Origin: Natronobiforma cellulositropha
GTDB taxonomy: Archaea > Halobacteriota > Halobacteria > Halobacteriales > Natrialbaceae
Assembly (NCBI RefSeq): GCF_025629245.1
Contig: NZ_JANZXN010000010.1
Coordinates: 1 to 64,000 of the forward strand
Length of the DNA stretch: 64,000 nt
Direction: 5' to 3'
Part shown: positions 26,385 through 35,507 of the stretch, piece by piece
Position numbering within the stretch: the stretch's first letter is position 1
Layout: each line of letters begins with the position of its first letter
Program-made: the position numbers and the translations under genes
The notes under the pieces: generated by a model
What the model was told of the DNA's origin: nothing
Database searches by the model: none
Seen by the model: only the letters and a program-made list of their open reading frames with translations

Positions 26385-26452
26385 TCACCCGATGATAGCC
26401 GTGTGGGTCGTTTAACTCTTGCGAGACTCGAGCGCCGCGCCTGCTGGCGGTC

Positions 26453-26686
26453 TCACTCCGTGGCCCGTCGCGCCGCCCAGGCGGCGACGCGGTACTCGAG
26501 CGCGTAGGCACACCCCCCGGCGGCGACGCCGACGAGGAGACCGATGGCGGCCCCCTGCGGGAGCGAGAGCAGCGGTCCCTCGAGCAGGGCGTAGGCCTGG
26601 AGCGAGACGAGAAAGCTCATGAAGCCGACGGCTCCCCAGAGGATCGCCGACTTCACGCGCGGGTCGATGGTCTTCACCGTCTCCAT
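26453..26686 (-). CDS. Small two-helix membrane protein (77 aa)
   Basis: Starts METVKTIDPRVKSAILWGAV and has two hydrophobic segments (about 15-33 and 43-63) and a basic C-terminus ending AAWAARRATE. The start is the ATG at 26686; a GTG nine bases earlier is also possible. It begins 20 bp after ridA on the same strand, so the two are likely cotranscribed. It looks like a conserved haloarchaeal membrane protein of unknown function; no motif was recognised. Confidence 0.7.
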   Translation of the reverse strand: METVKTIDPRVKSAILWGAVGFMSFLVSLQAYALLEGPLLSLPQGAAIGLLVGVAAGGCAYALEYRVAAWAARRATE

Positions 26687-26706
26687 GGTACTCACACCCC
26701 GACTTC

Positions 26707-27087
26707 TCACTCGAGGGTCGCAACCGCTTCGATTTCGACCGCCGCCCCCTTCGGGAGCGCACCGACCTCGAGGGCGCTGCGCGCCGGTGGGTCGCCCTCG
26801 AAGAATCCGGCGTAGGTCTCGTTCATCTCCTCGAAGTCGTCGATATCGGCGAGGAAGACGGTCACTTTGAGGACGTCCTCGGCGCTCGCACCCGCTTCCT
26901 CCAGAATCGCGAGGACGTTCTCGAGCGCCTGCTCGGTCTGGGCGGCGACCGACGCCTCGGCCCGGAGGTCGCCGTCTGGGGTGAGCGCGATCTGTCCGGC
27001 GGTGAAGACGAGTGAGTCGGTCGCCGTCGCCTGGCTGTACGCACCGACGGCGTCGGGAGCGTCGTCGGTGTGGATGATGCGTTTCAC
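26707..27087 (-). CDS. ridA: RidA family enamine/imine deaminase
   Basis: A 126-residue protein with GTG start at 27087 (reads KRIIHTDDAPDAVGAYSQA), matching the usual start of the family. Signatures: VGAYSQA, FTAGQIALTPDGDL, VLKVTVFLADIDDF, and PARSALEVGALPKGAAVEIE, with the Arg that binds the substrate carboxylate. RidA hydrolyses reactive 2-aminoacrylate and related enamines made by PLP dehydratases such as threonine ammonia-lyase, whose gene lies about 1 kb away on the same strand (28065-29276). The longer upstream frame is not used. Confidence 0.95.
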   Translation of the reverse strand: MKRIIHTDDAPDAVGAYSQATATDSLVFTAGQIALTPDGDLRAEASVAAQTEQALENVLAILEEAGASAEDVLKVTVFLADIDDFEEMNETYAGFFEGDPPARSALEVGALPKGAAVEIEAVATLE

Positions 27088-27172
27088 ACACTGGTCGTCT
27101 CCGCGCGAGCGATTAAACGCTGTGGAGACCCGCGACCGCCGGAGCCAAGCCGACGCGGGTCCGACCTCCCGT

Positions 27173-28045
27173 ATGGGCCGACTCCGGCGACCGCACGCAT
27201 CGCTCGCGGCCGTCACACTCGCGTTTCTCGTCGTTCTCGCGCGCTCGCTTCGCCGCCGCCTCGAGTCCCGTCGCGTCGACGACGTCCCGTTCTGTCCGGT
27301 CGTCGGCCGCTGGCGCATCGGAGCCGACTGGGCACTCCGAGCGGGCGTCGCGGGCGACCCCGTGCCGGGCGAACTCGAGTCGTTCGCGAGCTACGACCGG
27401 CCGGGGTTCGATACCGACCTCATCGACTCCGAGGTCCGCCGGTTCTACGAGCGGACGACGGCGTACGCGCTGGCCTACGAGACCCGCTGGCACCGGGGCT
27501 TTCGCGCCGGGGCGTGGCTCGCCACGACACTGACGCGCCGTCTCGAGCAGCTCGCCTTGCCCGGGCGAAGCGGCAGGGTGGGCTGGCTCGAGAGCGACCT
27601 GGCTGCGGTCACACCGGCCGTCGACCCGCGTGGCTCGCGCGTCTGGACGCGGACGGATCCGGCGACCGGGCGGGCGGTGTTCGTCGCGCTCTACACCACC
27701 CACGAGCGCGAGGGGGTGACCTACGCGAACGTCGCCGTCCCGCTGCCGTGGTCGAACCTCTCGACCGTCCTCCGACCGGAGGCACTCGGCTCCCGAGGGA
27801 ATACGGCCGACGCCGGTGTCCGGTTCACCACTCGAGGCGGCGGCGACGGCGGTCTCTACCTCGTGACACCGCTCGGAGCGTTCCGCCTCCCGATGCACCA
27901 GCGCTTTCGGGTCTGGCCCGTCGACGCCCCGGGCGCACCGCGGGCCCCCGTTCCGGAGGCGACGCTCGTCGCGACCCACGAGATGTGGCTGTTCGGCCGC
28001 CAGTTTCTGACGATCACCTACGGCATCGTTCCCGCCGAGACCTGA
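27173..28045 (+). CDS. Conserved hypothetical protein (290 aa)
   Basis: Starts MGRLRRPHASLAAVTLAFLV with one N-terminal hydrophobic segment, so it may be membrane-anchored. The body has WHRGFRAGAWLATTLTRRLE, TDPATGRAVFVALYTTHERE and, near the end, ATHEMWLFGRQFLTITYGIV. Compact, soluble-looking and haloarchaeal in composition. The family was not recognised. The frame is open further upstream but that part is antisense to ridA, so the ATG at 27173 is preferred. It converges on ilvA. Confidence 0.75.
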   Translation: MGRLRRPHASLAAVTLAFLVVLARSLRRRLESRRVDDVPFCPVVGRWRIGADWALRAGVAGDPVPGELESFASYDRPGFDTDLIDSEVRRFYERTTAYALAYETRWHRGFRAGAWLATTLTRRLEQLALPGRSGRVGWLESDLAAVTPAVDPRGSRVWTRTDPATGRAVFVALYTTHEREGVTYANVAVPLPWSNLSTVLRPEALGSRGNTADAGVRFTTRGGGDGGLYLVTPLGAFRLPMHQRFRVWPVDAPGAPRAPVPEATLVATHEMWLFGRQFLTITYGIVPAET

Positions 28046-28064
28046 CGGCTCGGCACCGCCCTCG

Positions 28065-29276
28065 TCAGACCAGCACGTCGACCTCGTAGCCGCGGCCTTC
28101 GATCGCCGCGAGTAACTCCGTGACGTGGTCGTTGCCGCGCGTCTCGAGGTCGATCTCGACTTCGGTGTCGCTCATGCCGATGTCCCGCGAGGTCCGGTCG
28201 TGCTGGATCGCGAAGATGTTCGCGCGGTAGGCGGTGAAGATCGCCAGCAGGTCCTCGAGCGCGCCGGGGCGGTCTTTGAGAACGGTTCGGATCTTCAGGT
28301 AGCGACCCGTCTCGACGAGACCGCGGACGATGACGGTCGTCAGCGTGTTGAGGTCGATGTTCCCCCCGGAGATGACGGGGACGACGGTCTCCCCTGGCTC
28401 GAGATCGATGTGGTCGAACAGCAGCGCCGCGAGCGGGACCGCGCCGGCCCCCTCGACGAGCGTCTTCGCGCGCTCTAAGAGGTGGACGACGGCCATCGCG
28501 ATCTCGGGATCGGAGACGGTGACGACCTCGTCGACCCGCGAGTCGATCACCTCGAAGGTCCGTTCGCCGACCGTCCGCGTCGCGATGCCATCGGCCATCG
28601 TGTCGACACCAGAGAGGGTGACGCGCTCGCCTTTCGCGAGCGAGGGGGCGACGCTCGAGGCACCCTCGGCCTGGACGCCGACGATGCGGGTCTCCGGCCG
28701 TGCGCCCTCGATCGCCGTCGCGATGCCGCTGATGAGACCGCCGCCGCCGATGGGGACGACGACGGTGTCGACCTCGGGACAGTCCTCGAGGATCTCGAGA
28801 CCGATCGTTCCCTGTCCGGCCATCACGTCCTCGTCGTCGAAGGCGTGGAGGTAGGTGCGTCCCTCCTCGCGTTCGATCTCGTGGGCGCGGTCGGCCGCCG
28901 CGTCGTAGTCGACGCCGGAGAGGACGACCTCTGCGCCGTAGTTCTCGGTGGCTCTGACCTTCGAGATGGGGGCGTTCTCGGGCATGACGATGGTCGAGTC
29001 GACGCCCGCGCGTGTGGCCGCGAGCGCGACGCCCTGTGCGTGGTTGCCCGCGCTCGCGGTGACGACACCCGCCTCGCGTTCGGCTGCCGAGAGCGTCGCG
29101 ATCCGGTTGGTCGCCCCGCGGATCTTGAACGCGCCCGTCCGCTGGGCGTTCTCCAGTTTCAGGTGAACCGCCGCGTCCGTCATCGCCGAGAAGGTGTGTG
29201 AGTACGACAGCGGGGTGTGTCGGGACGTTTCCCGTACCCGTTCGTGCGCCGCCACCACGTCCGCATACTCGAGCAT
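28065..29276 (-). CDS. ilvA: Threonine ammonia-lyase (threonine dehydratase)
   Basis: A 403-residue PLP enzyme converting threonine to 2-oxobutanoate and ammonia, first step toward isoleucine. RTGAFKIRGATNRI carries the PLP lysine; ASAGNHAQGVALAA and PIGGGGLISGIATAIEG bind substrate and PLP phosphate. The last 80 residues (YLKIRTVLKDRPGALEDLLA, then GNDHVTELLAAIEGRGYEV) form one ACT domain, as in the 400-residue TdcB/IlvA type. Start MLEYADVVAAHERVRE at 29276; the frame is open upstream to 29486, but the TATA box at 29396-29403 places transcription start within that stretch. A strong hairpin sits in the resulting leader. Confidence 0.95.
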   Translation of the reverse strand: MLEYADVVAAHERVRETSRHTPLSYSHTFSAMTDAAVHLKLENAQRTGAFKIRGATNRIATLSAAEREAGVVTASAGNHAQGVALAATRAGVDSTIVMPENAPISKVRATENYGAEVVLSGVDYDAAADRAHEIEREEGRTYLHAFDDEDVMAGQGTIGLEILEDCPEVDTVVVPIGGGGLISGIATAIEGARPETRIVGVQAEGASSVAPSLAKGERVTLSGVDTMADGIATRTVGERTFEVIDSRVDEVVTVSDPEIAMAVVHLLERAKTLVEGAGAVPLAALLFDHIDLEPGETVVPVISGGNIDLNTLTTVIVRGLVETGRYLKIRTVLKDRPGALEDLLAIFTAYRANIFAIQHDRTSRDIGMSDTEVEIDLETRGNDHVTELLAAIEGRGYEVDVLV

Positions 29277-29309
29277 ATTCGCCACTCTTGGGATGGTGTC
29301 GGTAAAGGT

Positions 29310-29337
29310 GTGCTGCCCGGGTGTGAGCGGGCAGCAC
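29310..29337 (-). promoter_or_regulatory. Leader hairpin upstream of ilvA
   Basis: GTGCTGCCCG and CGGGCAGCAC make a perfect 10-bp stem with an 8-nt loop, 34 bp before the ilvA ATG and about 60 bp downstream of its TATA box. It could be an RNA element in the leader or a palindromic operator. No T-run follows, so intrinsic termination is unlikely. Confidence 0.45.
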
Positions 29338-29395
29338 GACAGGGAATACAGGATTGCACGGCGTGTGACGTGCGAGTAGAGAGGGGCAGGGAGTG

Positions 29396-29403
29396 TATAT
29401 AAA
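29396..29403 (-). promoter_or_regulatory. TATA box of ilvA
   Basis: TTTATATA on the minus strand. Transcription should start about 25 bp further left, near 29372, leaving a leader of roughly 95 nt, unusually long for a haloarchaeal mRNA. Confidence 0.6.
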
Positions 29404-29531
29404 TCTCCTGCACGCAGAGTGAAAGTGTAATCGATAGCGGGGAGCGACCTGAAACTGGTGTCTGACGCTGAGACGACGCGCGTCATATCACTCGCCAGCC
29501 AGCCGTCTGCCTCCGTCGCTCCGCCGGTGGT

Positions 29532-30098
29532 CTAGACGGTCGGTTCACCCTCGTACGACGCCGCGAACTCGTAGAGGTCCTCGAGCGTGGTGACGCCGAA
29601 CTCCTCGAGCGCGAGCGCGCCTGCCAGCGGCACCTCATCGAGTCGGTCGACCCGCTCCGGAACGTCCTCGAGTCGCACGCTCCGTTCGGGGAGTACGCGC
29701 GTCTCGTGGGTGAGTTCGACGTCGACGAGCACGCCGCGGTAGACGAGGTGGTAGACGCCCACCGAGCGCAGCGTCGCCAGTCGCACCATCCGTCCGAACG
29801 AGAGACCCTGCATCGTCGTCCCCCGCATCATCGTCTCGATGGCGTCGACGATTCCCTCGTACAACTCGCGGTCAGCCACCCCGCCGTCTTCGTCGACCAG
29901 CCCCGAAAACACCAGTTCGAGGTCCCGCCACTCGAGGTGGACGAGCAACGAGAAGTCTACGAGGGCGTTCCTGATCCGACGACGAATTCGCTCGCGTTTC
30001 TTGCGCTCGGCCGCGTCGGTCGCTGGCGTCGTCTCTCCGAGCAGGTACGCCCGGTCTGCGTACGTCAACAGTCCCTGTGGTCGCTCTCTCGAGTGCAT
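29532..30098 (-). CDS. Conserved haloarchaeal hypothetical protein (188 aa)
   Basis: Starts MHSRERPQGLLTYADRAYLL, followed by a Lys/Arg-rich helix (ERKKRERIRRRIRNALVDFS) and a helical body with MMRGTTMQGLSFGRMVRLAT; no membrane segment. A TTTTTTAG box lies about 36-43 bp upstream (30134-30141). The arrangement resembles a common haloarchaeal cytoplasmic family with an Arg-rich first helix, but no function is known to me. Confidence 0.8.
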   Translation of the reverse strand: MHSRERPQGLLTYADRAYLLGETTPATDAAERKKRERIRRRIRNALVDFSLLVHLEWRDLELVFSGLVDEDGGVADRELYEGIVDAIETMMRGTTMQGLSFGRMVRLATLRSVGVYHLVYRGVLVDVELTHETRVLPERSVRLEDVPERVDRLDEVPLAGALALEEFGVTTLEDLYEFAASYEGEPTV

Positions 30099-30266
30099 GA
30101 TTCGATCGCTGTGACGGTAGCTGTATACGCAATCTAAAAAATCTGTCTATCGAAGACTGATATCTGCCTTTGGCGTCCGAAGACGGTCGATTGTAGGGCC
30201 ATAGAACCGCTCGACAGTCTATCACTAACACAAACACTCATAATGGGATGATGCGCACCTCGACGT

Positions 30267-30944
30267 ATGCTCGAGTCGATACTGCTGGGAACGCTGCTCG
30301 TTCACGTCGCCGCTGGCGTCGTCGCACTGCTGTCGGGACTCGTTGCGTTACTCACTCGCAAGGGTGGACAGCGCCACGCGACCGGCGGTACGTACTACGT
30401 GTACGCAATGGCGGTCGTCGTCGTCACTGCGCTCCCGCTCGCGCTCGTCGATGCGAACCTGTTTCTGTTCACGATTGCAATCTTCTCTGGCTACCTGGTG
30501 TTTACCGGCTATCGCGTGCTCTCGCGAAAACGGCCCGAACCCGGCGTCGCCGCCTACAGAGACTGGGCCGGTCACCTGCTCATGCTCGTCGCTGGCGTCG
30601 GCATGATCGGCTACGGTGGCTGGGGCTGGCTCTCGGGATCAGCCATCGCGCCCGCGCTCATCGTCTTCGGCATCATCGGCGTCACGATTTCGGTGACGAA
30701 CGTCCGAGAAATCCTCGAGCCACCCGCCGACCGGATGACCTGGTTCTACCGTCACCTCGGACTCATGGGCGGGGGCTACATCGCGACGGTCACCGCCGCG
30801 ATCACGGTCAACCTCACCGTGGTGCCGCCGCTGGCGCGCTGGCTCGCCCCAACGCTGATCGGCGTCCCGCTGATCGCCTACACCGTCCGGTCGTACGAAC
30901 GGCAGTTCGAAGGTGGAACTCGGGACGCCGTCACTGGGAACTGA
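30267..30944 (+). CDS. DUF2306-like multi-helix membrane protein (225 aa)
   Basis: Seven or so hydrophobic helices. The first ones carry HVAAGVVALLSGLVALLTRK and GGQRHATGGTYYVYAMAVVV, the H-x3-G and KGG-x2-H-x2-G patterns seen in DUF2306 membrane proteins; the middle has MIGYGGWGWL. Role unknown. It stands alone, convergent with citrate synthase. Confidence 0.85.
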   Translation: MLESILLGTLLVHVAAGVVALLSGLVALLTRKGGQRHATGGTYYVYAMAVVVVTALPLALVDANLFLFTIAIFSGYLVFTGYRVLSRKRPEPGVAAYRDWAGHLLMLVAGVGMIGYGGWGWLSGSAIAPALIVFGIIGVTISVTNVREILEPPADRMTWFYRHLGLMGGGYIATVTAAITVNLTVVPPLARWLAPTLIGVPLIAYTVRSYERQFEGGTRDAVTGN

Positions 30945-30976
30945 CCGATACGAGACCCTTCGCACTCTGGACCCGA

Positions 30977-32113
30977 CTACCGTTCGGCGAGCGACTCGAG
31001 CGTCCGGTCTTCGGGACCGACGTACCGCGCACGCGGGCGGATGAGGCGGTTGTCCTCGTACTGCTCTAAGACGTGGGCGATCCAGCCGCCGACGCGACTC
31101 ATCGCGAAGATGGGCGTGTAGATGTCGATCGGAATCCCCATCTGGTAGTACGTCGACGCCGAGTAGAAGTCGACGTTCGGCGCGAGACCCTTCTCTTCGG
31201 CCAGGAACTCCTCGATGGTGACGCTCATCTCGAACCACTTCAGGTCGCCTGCGGCCTCGCCGAGCGCTTCGCTCTTCTCGCCGAGAATGTTCGCACGCGG
31301 GTCCTTGACGTTGTAGACGCGGTGGCCGAAGCCGGGCACGCGCCGCCCCTCGGCGAGCGCGTTCTGGACCCACTCGAGCGGGTCCATCTCGCTGTCGTCG
31401 ACTTCCTTCAGCATCTCCATGACGTCCTGGTTCGCGCCGCCGTGGAGGCTGCCGCTCAGCGTGCCGATGGCGCTCGTGATCGCCGCGTGGAGGTCGGCGA
31501 GCGTACTCGAGGTGACCATCGCCGAGAAGGTCGAGGCGTTGAGACCGTGGTCGGCGTGGAGGACGAGCGCCTGGTCGAACGTCTCGGCGAGAACGTCGTC
31601 GGGTTCCTCGCCGTTGAGCATGTAGAGGAAGTTCGCCGCGTGATTCAGTTCCGGATTCGGTGCGACGATCGGCTCGCCGCGGCGGCTCCGCTCGAACGCC
31701 GCGAGTACGGTCGGAATCTTCGCCGTGATGCGTCTGCCCTTCCGTCCATTCGCCTCGACGTCGGTCGGGTCGGCGTCGGTGTCTGGATCGTACGCCGAGA
31801 GGTGTGAGACGATCGTTCGCAGCGCCGCCATCGGCTCCTCGTCGGCGCTGGCGAGTGCGCGCACCGTCTCGAGGACGCCATCGTCGACCGTTCGCTCGGC
31901 GGCCATCGCCTCGGTGAACGTGGCGAGTTCGCGCTCTGTCGGGAGGTGACCGTGCCAGAGCAAGTAGAGTACTTCTTCGTAACTGGCGTTACGCGCGAGG
32001 TCTTCGATGGTGTAGCCGCGGTAGATGAGGCGGCCCTCGTCACCGTCGATGGTGCTGAGCGCCGACTCCGCGACCAGCACACCCTCTAACCCTCTCTTGA
32101 GGTCGTCAGCCAT
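30977..32113 (-). CDS. gltA: Citrate synthase
   Basis: A 378-residue enzyme condensing acetyl-CoA and oxaloacetate to citrate, entry to the TCA cycle. Active-site motifs: SLHGGANQDVMEML and PGFGHRVYNVKDPR carry the two catalytic histidines, LHADHGLNASTF another, and VDFYSASTYYQMGIP the catalytic Asp. Length fits the archaeal dimeric type. The sequence GGAGGT abuts the ATG and a TATA-like AATACTTTTCC lies about 30 bp upstream. 32114-32422 has only this and the next gene's promoter region. It is sometimes annotated citZ. Confidence 0.97.
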   Translation of the reverse strand: MADDLKRGLEGVLVAESALSTIDGDEGRLIYRGYTIEDLARNASYEEVLYLLWHGHLPTERELATFTEAMAAERTVDDGVLETVRALASADEEPMAALRTIVSHLSAYDPDTDADPTDVEANGRKGRRITAKIPTVLAAFERSRRGEPIVAPNPELNHAANFLYMLNGEEPDDVLAETFDQALVLHADHGLNASTFSAMVTSSTLADLHAAITSAIGTLSGSLHGGANQDVMEMLKEVDDSEMDPLEWVQNALAEGRRVPGFGHRVYNVKDPRANILGEKSEALGEAAGDLKWFEMSVTIEEFLAEEKGLAPNVDFYSASTYYQMGIPIDIYTPIFAMSRVGGWIAHVLEQYEDNRLIRPRARYVGPEDRTLESLAER

Positions 32114-32422
32114 ACCTCCGATTTCGCACGCCTATGGAAAAGTATTGTCGTTTGCCGCGTGGAGCGCGTCAACACGAACGAAGCACTCACTTAATCCGCT
32201 CTCGGTAACGTGAACGTTGTACCCTCTCGCACGTGACCCATACGAATGTTGGAATTCGTGTCACCCGCTCGACCTGGGCGTCGAGACGCCCGTCTCGAGC
32301 CAGGAGTCGGTCTCGTGCTGGCGTTCTGGCGCTCGGGTACAATCGGACGAGGGCCGCGAAACGAGCCTGCTCGAGCACACAGTCGGTAACGCTTTTCTCA
32401 CCGGCCACAGAAGGTCCTCGGT

Positions 32423-33628
32423 ATGGACCCGCCCCGCGACGTCGAGTATCGGCCCGTCAGCGTCAAAGCGGTGCTCGCCGAGATGAAAGACACCGCCGAG
32501 TTGCTGATCGATCTCTCGTACTCGGCCGTCTTACTCGGCAGCGACGAAGTCGCAGAGGAGGTGCTCGCGCTCGAAGAGCGGATGGATCTCCTCCAGATGC
32601 AGGCGCGGATGAGCCTGTTGATGGCCGCTCGAAGTCCGGACGACGCAGAGCAACTCGCGCCGGTGCTGGGTGTCGTCGGCGCTGCCGAGAAGATTTCGGA
32701 TGCCGCCGGAGACATCGCCAAGATCGTCTTAGAGGAGATCGGTCTCCCCGACGCGATGCGGACGGCACTGCCCGAAGCGGTCGAACCCGTCGTCCGTGCG
32801 AGCGTCGATTCCGGCTCTCGTTTCACCGGTCGGAGCCTCGGCGACATCGACTTCGAGACCGAAACCGGCGTGCGCGTCGTCGCCGTCCGCCGTGCGGGCG
32901 ACTGGCTCTTAGATCCCGACAGCGAGACGGCGCTCGAGGGTGGCGACGTCGTGCTCTTGCGTGGCTTCGAAGAGAACCTCGCTCCCGTCTACGAGACGGT
33001 CTCGGGAACTCCCTACAGCGTCCCCGACCCGGCCGAACCGGGTATCGACGACTTAGAGCGCGCCGTCGACGCTATCGTCCTGATGAAGAACATGAGCGAA
33101 CTCGCCGTCGACATCGCCTACGGCTCCGTGCTGTTCAACAGCACCGACCTCGCCGAGGAGGTCGCCGCCCTCGAGACCGAGGTCGACCAGCTCGAGTCGC
33201 GCTTCGAGGCGTGGACGCTCCAGGCGGCCGCGCGCGTCGAGGATCCGGTGAGTCTGCGCGGGCTGGTACATCTGGCGGGCAGTACCGAAGTGATCAGCGA
33301 CGCCGCCCTCGAGATCAGCGAGGGCGTCTTACGCGGTCTCGGAACGCACCCGGTCGTCGCCGAGGCGGTCTTCGAGAGCGACGAGGTGATCGTCCGCCTG
33401 ACCGTCGGCGACGGCTCGACGCTCGACGGCACCACCCTCGGCGAGCAGACGGTGCGTACGGCGACCGGGATGCGGATCATCGCCGTCCGCCGGCCGCGTG
33501 GCTCACCGAGTCCGATGGACGACGAGTGGGAGGTCCAGCCGGGTCCCGACACCGCGCTCAGTGCGGGTGACGTGATCCTCGCGAAGGGGACTCGAGCGGG
33601 CGCGGAGCGGCTCGAAGAGCTGGTCTGA
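32423..33628 (+). CDS. Duplicated PhoU / TrkA-C (RCK_C) protein
   Basis: A 401-residue soluble protein with an internal duplication. Each half has a PhoU-like helical bundle (VLAEMKDTAELLIDLSYSAV in one, VLMKNMSELAVDIAYGSVLF in the other) followed by a TrkA-C/RCK_C domain (GDIDFETETGVRVVAVRRAG; GEQTVRTATGMRIIAVRRPR). TrkA-C domains bind ligands and gate potassium channels and transporters, and PhoU-like bundles are found with phosphate control. No channel, transporter or TrkA-N gene adjoins, so it probably acts in trans on a remote K+ or anion transporter. Confidence 0.9.
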   Translation: MDPPRDVEYRPVSVKAVLAEMKDTAELLIDLSYSAVLLGSDEVAEEVLALEERMDLLQMQARMSLLMAARSPDDAEQLAPVLGVVGAAEKISDAAGDIAKIVLEEIGLPDAMRTALPEAVEPVVRASVDSGSRFTGRSLGDIDFETETGVRVVAVRRAGDWLLDPDSETALEGGDVVLLRGFEENLAPVYETVSGTPYSVPDPAEPGIDDLERAVDAIVLMKNMSELAVDIAYGSVLFNSTDLAEEVAALETEVDQLESRFEAWTLQAAARVEDPVSLRGLVHLAGSTEVISDAALEISEGVLRGLGTHPVVAEAVFESDEVIVRLTVGDGSTLDGTTLGEQTVRTATGMRIIAVRRPRGSPSPMDDEWEVQPGPDTALSAGDVILAKGTRAGAERLEELV

Positions 33629-33643
33629 GCCGCCGGCTGTTTC

Positions 33644-33925
33644 TCACGCCCCTTCGTCGACGGCGAGTTCTCGCGAGAGCTTCACCGCCGAGTAGATGGT
33701 CAACAGGACGGCGACCATCGCGCCGACGGTGACGGCGACGACGAACGCCAGGCCGACGTACAGCATCGGGTCCGCGCGCGTCACCGGGGCCGGGAGGACG
33801 AAGACGGCGAGTAGCGTCGCGGCGAAGAGCGTCCCGACGACGAGACCGATCAGCGCGTTTCGCTTGACCCTGAGTGCGGCCAGAAACTGCGCAGTTGGGG
33901 GGCGCTCGGGGCGGTTCTGTGACAC
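33644..33925 (-). CDS. Small two-helix membrane protein (93 aa)
   Basis: Two membrane helices (ALIGLVVGTLFAATLLAVFV and LYVGLAFVVAVTVGAMVAVL) joined by a short exposed loop. The GTG at 33925 (SQNRPERPPTAQFLAAL) is preferred over the ATG at 33952 because it gives a short polar N-terminus typical of such proteins. Function unknown. It runs toward the MFS gene's stop on the same strand. Confidence 0.7.
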   Translation of the reverse strand: MSQNRPERPPTAQFLAALRVKRNALIGLVVGTLFAATLLAVFVLPAPVTRADPMLYVGLAFVVAVTVGAMVAVLLTIYSAVKLSRELAVDEGA

Positions 33926-33998
33926 ACTCGAGGGGAGGAACTCGAGGGACAAAATCGCGTCGGATGGCTCCGCGAGCGCTCCGGGTGTCCCGGTGCGC

Positions 33999-35378
33999 TC
34001 AGGCGTAGGCCTCGAACTCCCGGCCGAAGACGAGGAAGTAGCCCGTGCCGACGAGACCGATCACCGTCGCGAGCGCGAACGCGAGTACGGGGTCGCCGGC
34101 GAGGAGCTGTTCGCCGGTCAGGGGGTTCCAGATGCCGCTCCAGAGCAGGCCGCCGAGGGCCGCACTCGGGATGACGAGGACGTTCCGGACGAGGTAGTAG
34201 GAGCCGGTCACCCGGCCGCCGGCGCCCATCTCGGCGGGACCGACGATCAGCGCCTTGTGCGCCGGGAGTCCCGCGAACCGCAGTCCGGAGAAGGCGAACA
34301 GCAGCGCCAGCACGCCCGCGCTCTCGGGGGCGCTGATGAGCAGGATCGGAAAGACCGCGTAGACGGCGAAGCCGACGGCGACGACTGGCTTCAGGCCGAC
34401 GCGCTCGGCGAGTTTCGCTGCGGGGACCATCACCAGGAGGGCGACGAGCATCTCGAGACCGAGCAAGAGTCCGAAGTACGCCTGCGGCGAGAGGTCGACC
34501 GTGCCCACGGCGGGAAGCGAGAGCGAGAGACCGACGCCGAGTACCTGGGTGACGACGAGGACGAAGAAGACGTAGACCATGCCGTTGGCGAAGCGTACGA
34601 GCGTGTCGCCGACGAGCAGTGGCCGCAGCTCCGGGGGCAGGTTACGGAGGTCGCGTCGGATCTGTGAGACGCCCTGGAACTGTTTGCCGTAGCTGTCCTC
34701 GCTCGCGTCGTAGAGGACGTGCTGGGCGAGCGTACCGAGGACGCCGAAGACGATGGCGACGAGTAAGATCAGCTGGAAGGCGGTGACGATCTCGCCCTCG
34801 CCGGTGCCGAAGGGGAGAAAGAGTGCCGCCGCGATCAGCGGCCCGATCAGGAAGGCGGTCCGGCGGAAGCTCTCGGTGCTCGCGAAGCCAGCGGCCAGCT
34901 GTGAGGGTGGGACGGCCTGTTTGACGATGGCGTAGGTCGCCCCGAGACCGAATGATTTCCAGGCCTGGGCGAGGACGAGACCCGCGAAGATCGCCAGAAT
35001 CGAGAGTTCGACGGAGCCAACTGAGAATCCGCTCAGCCAGGGGGCGAGCAGCCAGACGGTGAAGCCGAGCGTCGAGACGAACCCGAACGCCGTCAGCGCG
35101 TAGCGCGACCCGATCCGGTCCGAAATCGCCCCGCCGGGGTAGGGGTAGACGGCGGCGATCACGTTCCCGAACGTCCCGAACAGCCCGACGACGAACACCG
35201 TCGCCCCGAGCGCCACCATGTACTCGGCCATGTAGCGGCTGGTCATCTGAAAGCCGAGGCTGAACGCGAACATCGCGAGCGAGAGCACCAGCACGTCCCG
35301 CTCGAGCGCGAAGAACTGGCGGTAGGCGTCGAACGGATCCGGCCCCTCGTCCGCAGGAGCGTCCTCCTCGAGACTCAT
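33999..35378 (-). CDS. MFS transporter (459 aa)
   Basis: Starts MSLEEDAPADEGPDPFDAYR, a hydrophilic acidic N-terminus, then about twelve membrane helices. Motif A is visible between helices 2 and 3: YPYPGGAISDRIGSRYALTA (G-x3-D-R-x-G-x-R). A longer central loop (YDASEDSYGKQFQGVSQIRR) joins the two halves. Substrate not recognisable. The frame stays open upstream to 35873, but that part is antisense to the next gene and is not used. Confidence 0.92.
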   Translation of the reverse strand: MSLEEDAPADEGPDPFDAYRQFFALERDVLVLSLAMFAFSLGFQMTSRYMAEYMVALGATVFVVGLFGTFGNVIAAVYPYPGGAISDRIGSRYALTAFGFVSTLGFTVWLLAPWLSGFSVGSVELSILAIFAGLVLAQAWKSFGLGATYAIVKQAVPPSQLAAGFASTESFRRTAFLIGPLIAAALFLPFGTGEGEIVTAFQLILLVAIVFGVLGTLAQHVLYDASEDSYGKQFQGVSQIRRDLRNLPPELRPLLVGDTLVRFANGMVYVFFVLVVTQVLGVGLSLSLPAVGTVDLSPQAYFGLLLGLEMLVALLVMVPAAKLAERVGLKPVVAVGFAVYAVFPILLISAPESAGVLALLFAFSGLRFAGLPAHKALIVGPAEMGAGGRVTGSYYLVRNVLVIPSAALGGLLWSGIWNPLTGEQLLAGDPVLAFALATVIGLVGTGYFLVFGREFEAYA

Positions 35379-35507
35379 GGATCTCTCTGTTCGCTCGAGC
35401 GTCTTTGGCGTTCGGCTCGCGGCAGTGTCCGACCGCTCTCGGCGGACGCCTCCGCCGTCCGGCGGAAAGACCGAACAGTAAAGGCCGGGGCCACCTTCCT
35501 CGGTGGT

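Noticed and set aside
29180-29413. Leader peptide upstream of ilvA
   Set aside because: The frame has no run of Ile, Thr, Val or Leu codons and overlaps the gene start.
28065-29486. Longer ilvA start at 29486
   Set aside because: The upstream part precedes the TATA-defined transcription start and lacks family similarity.
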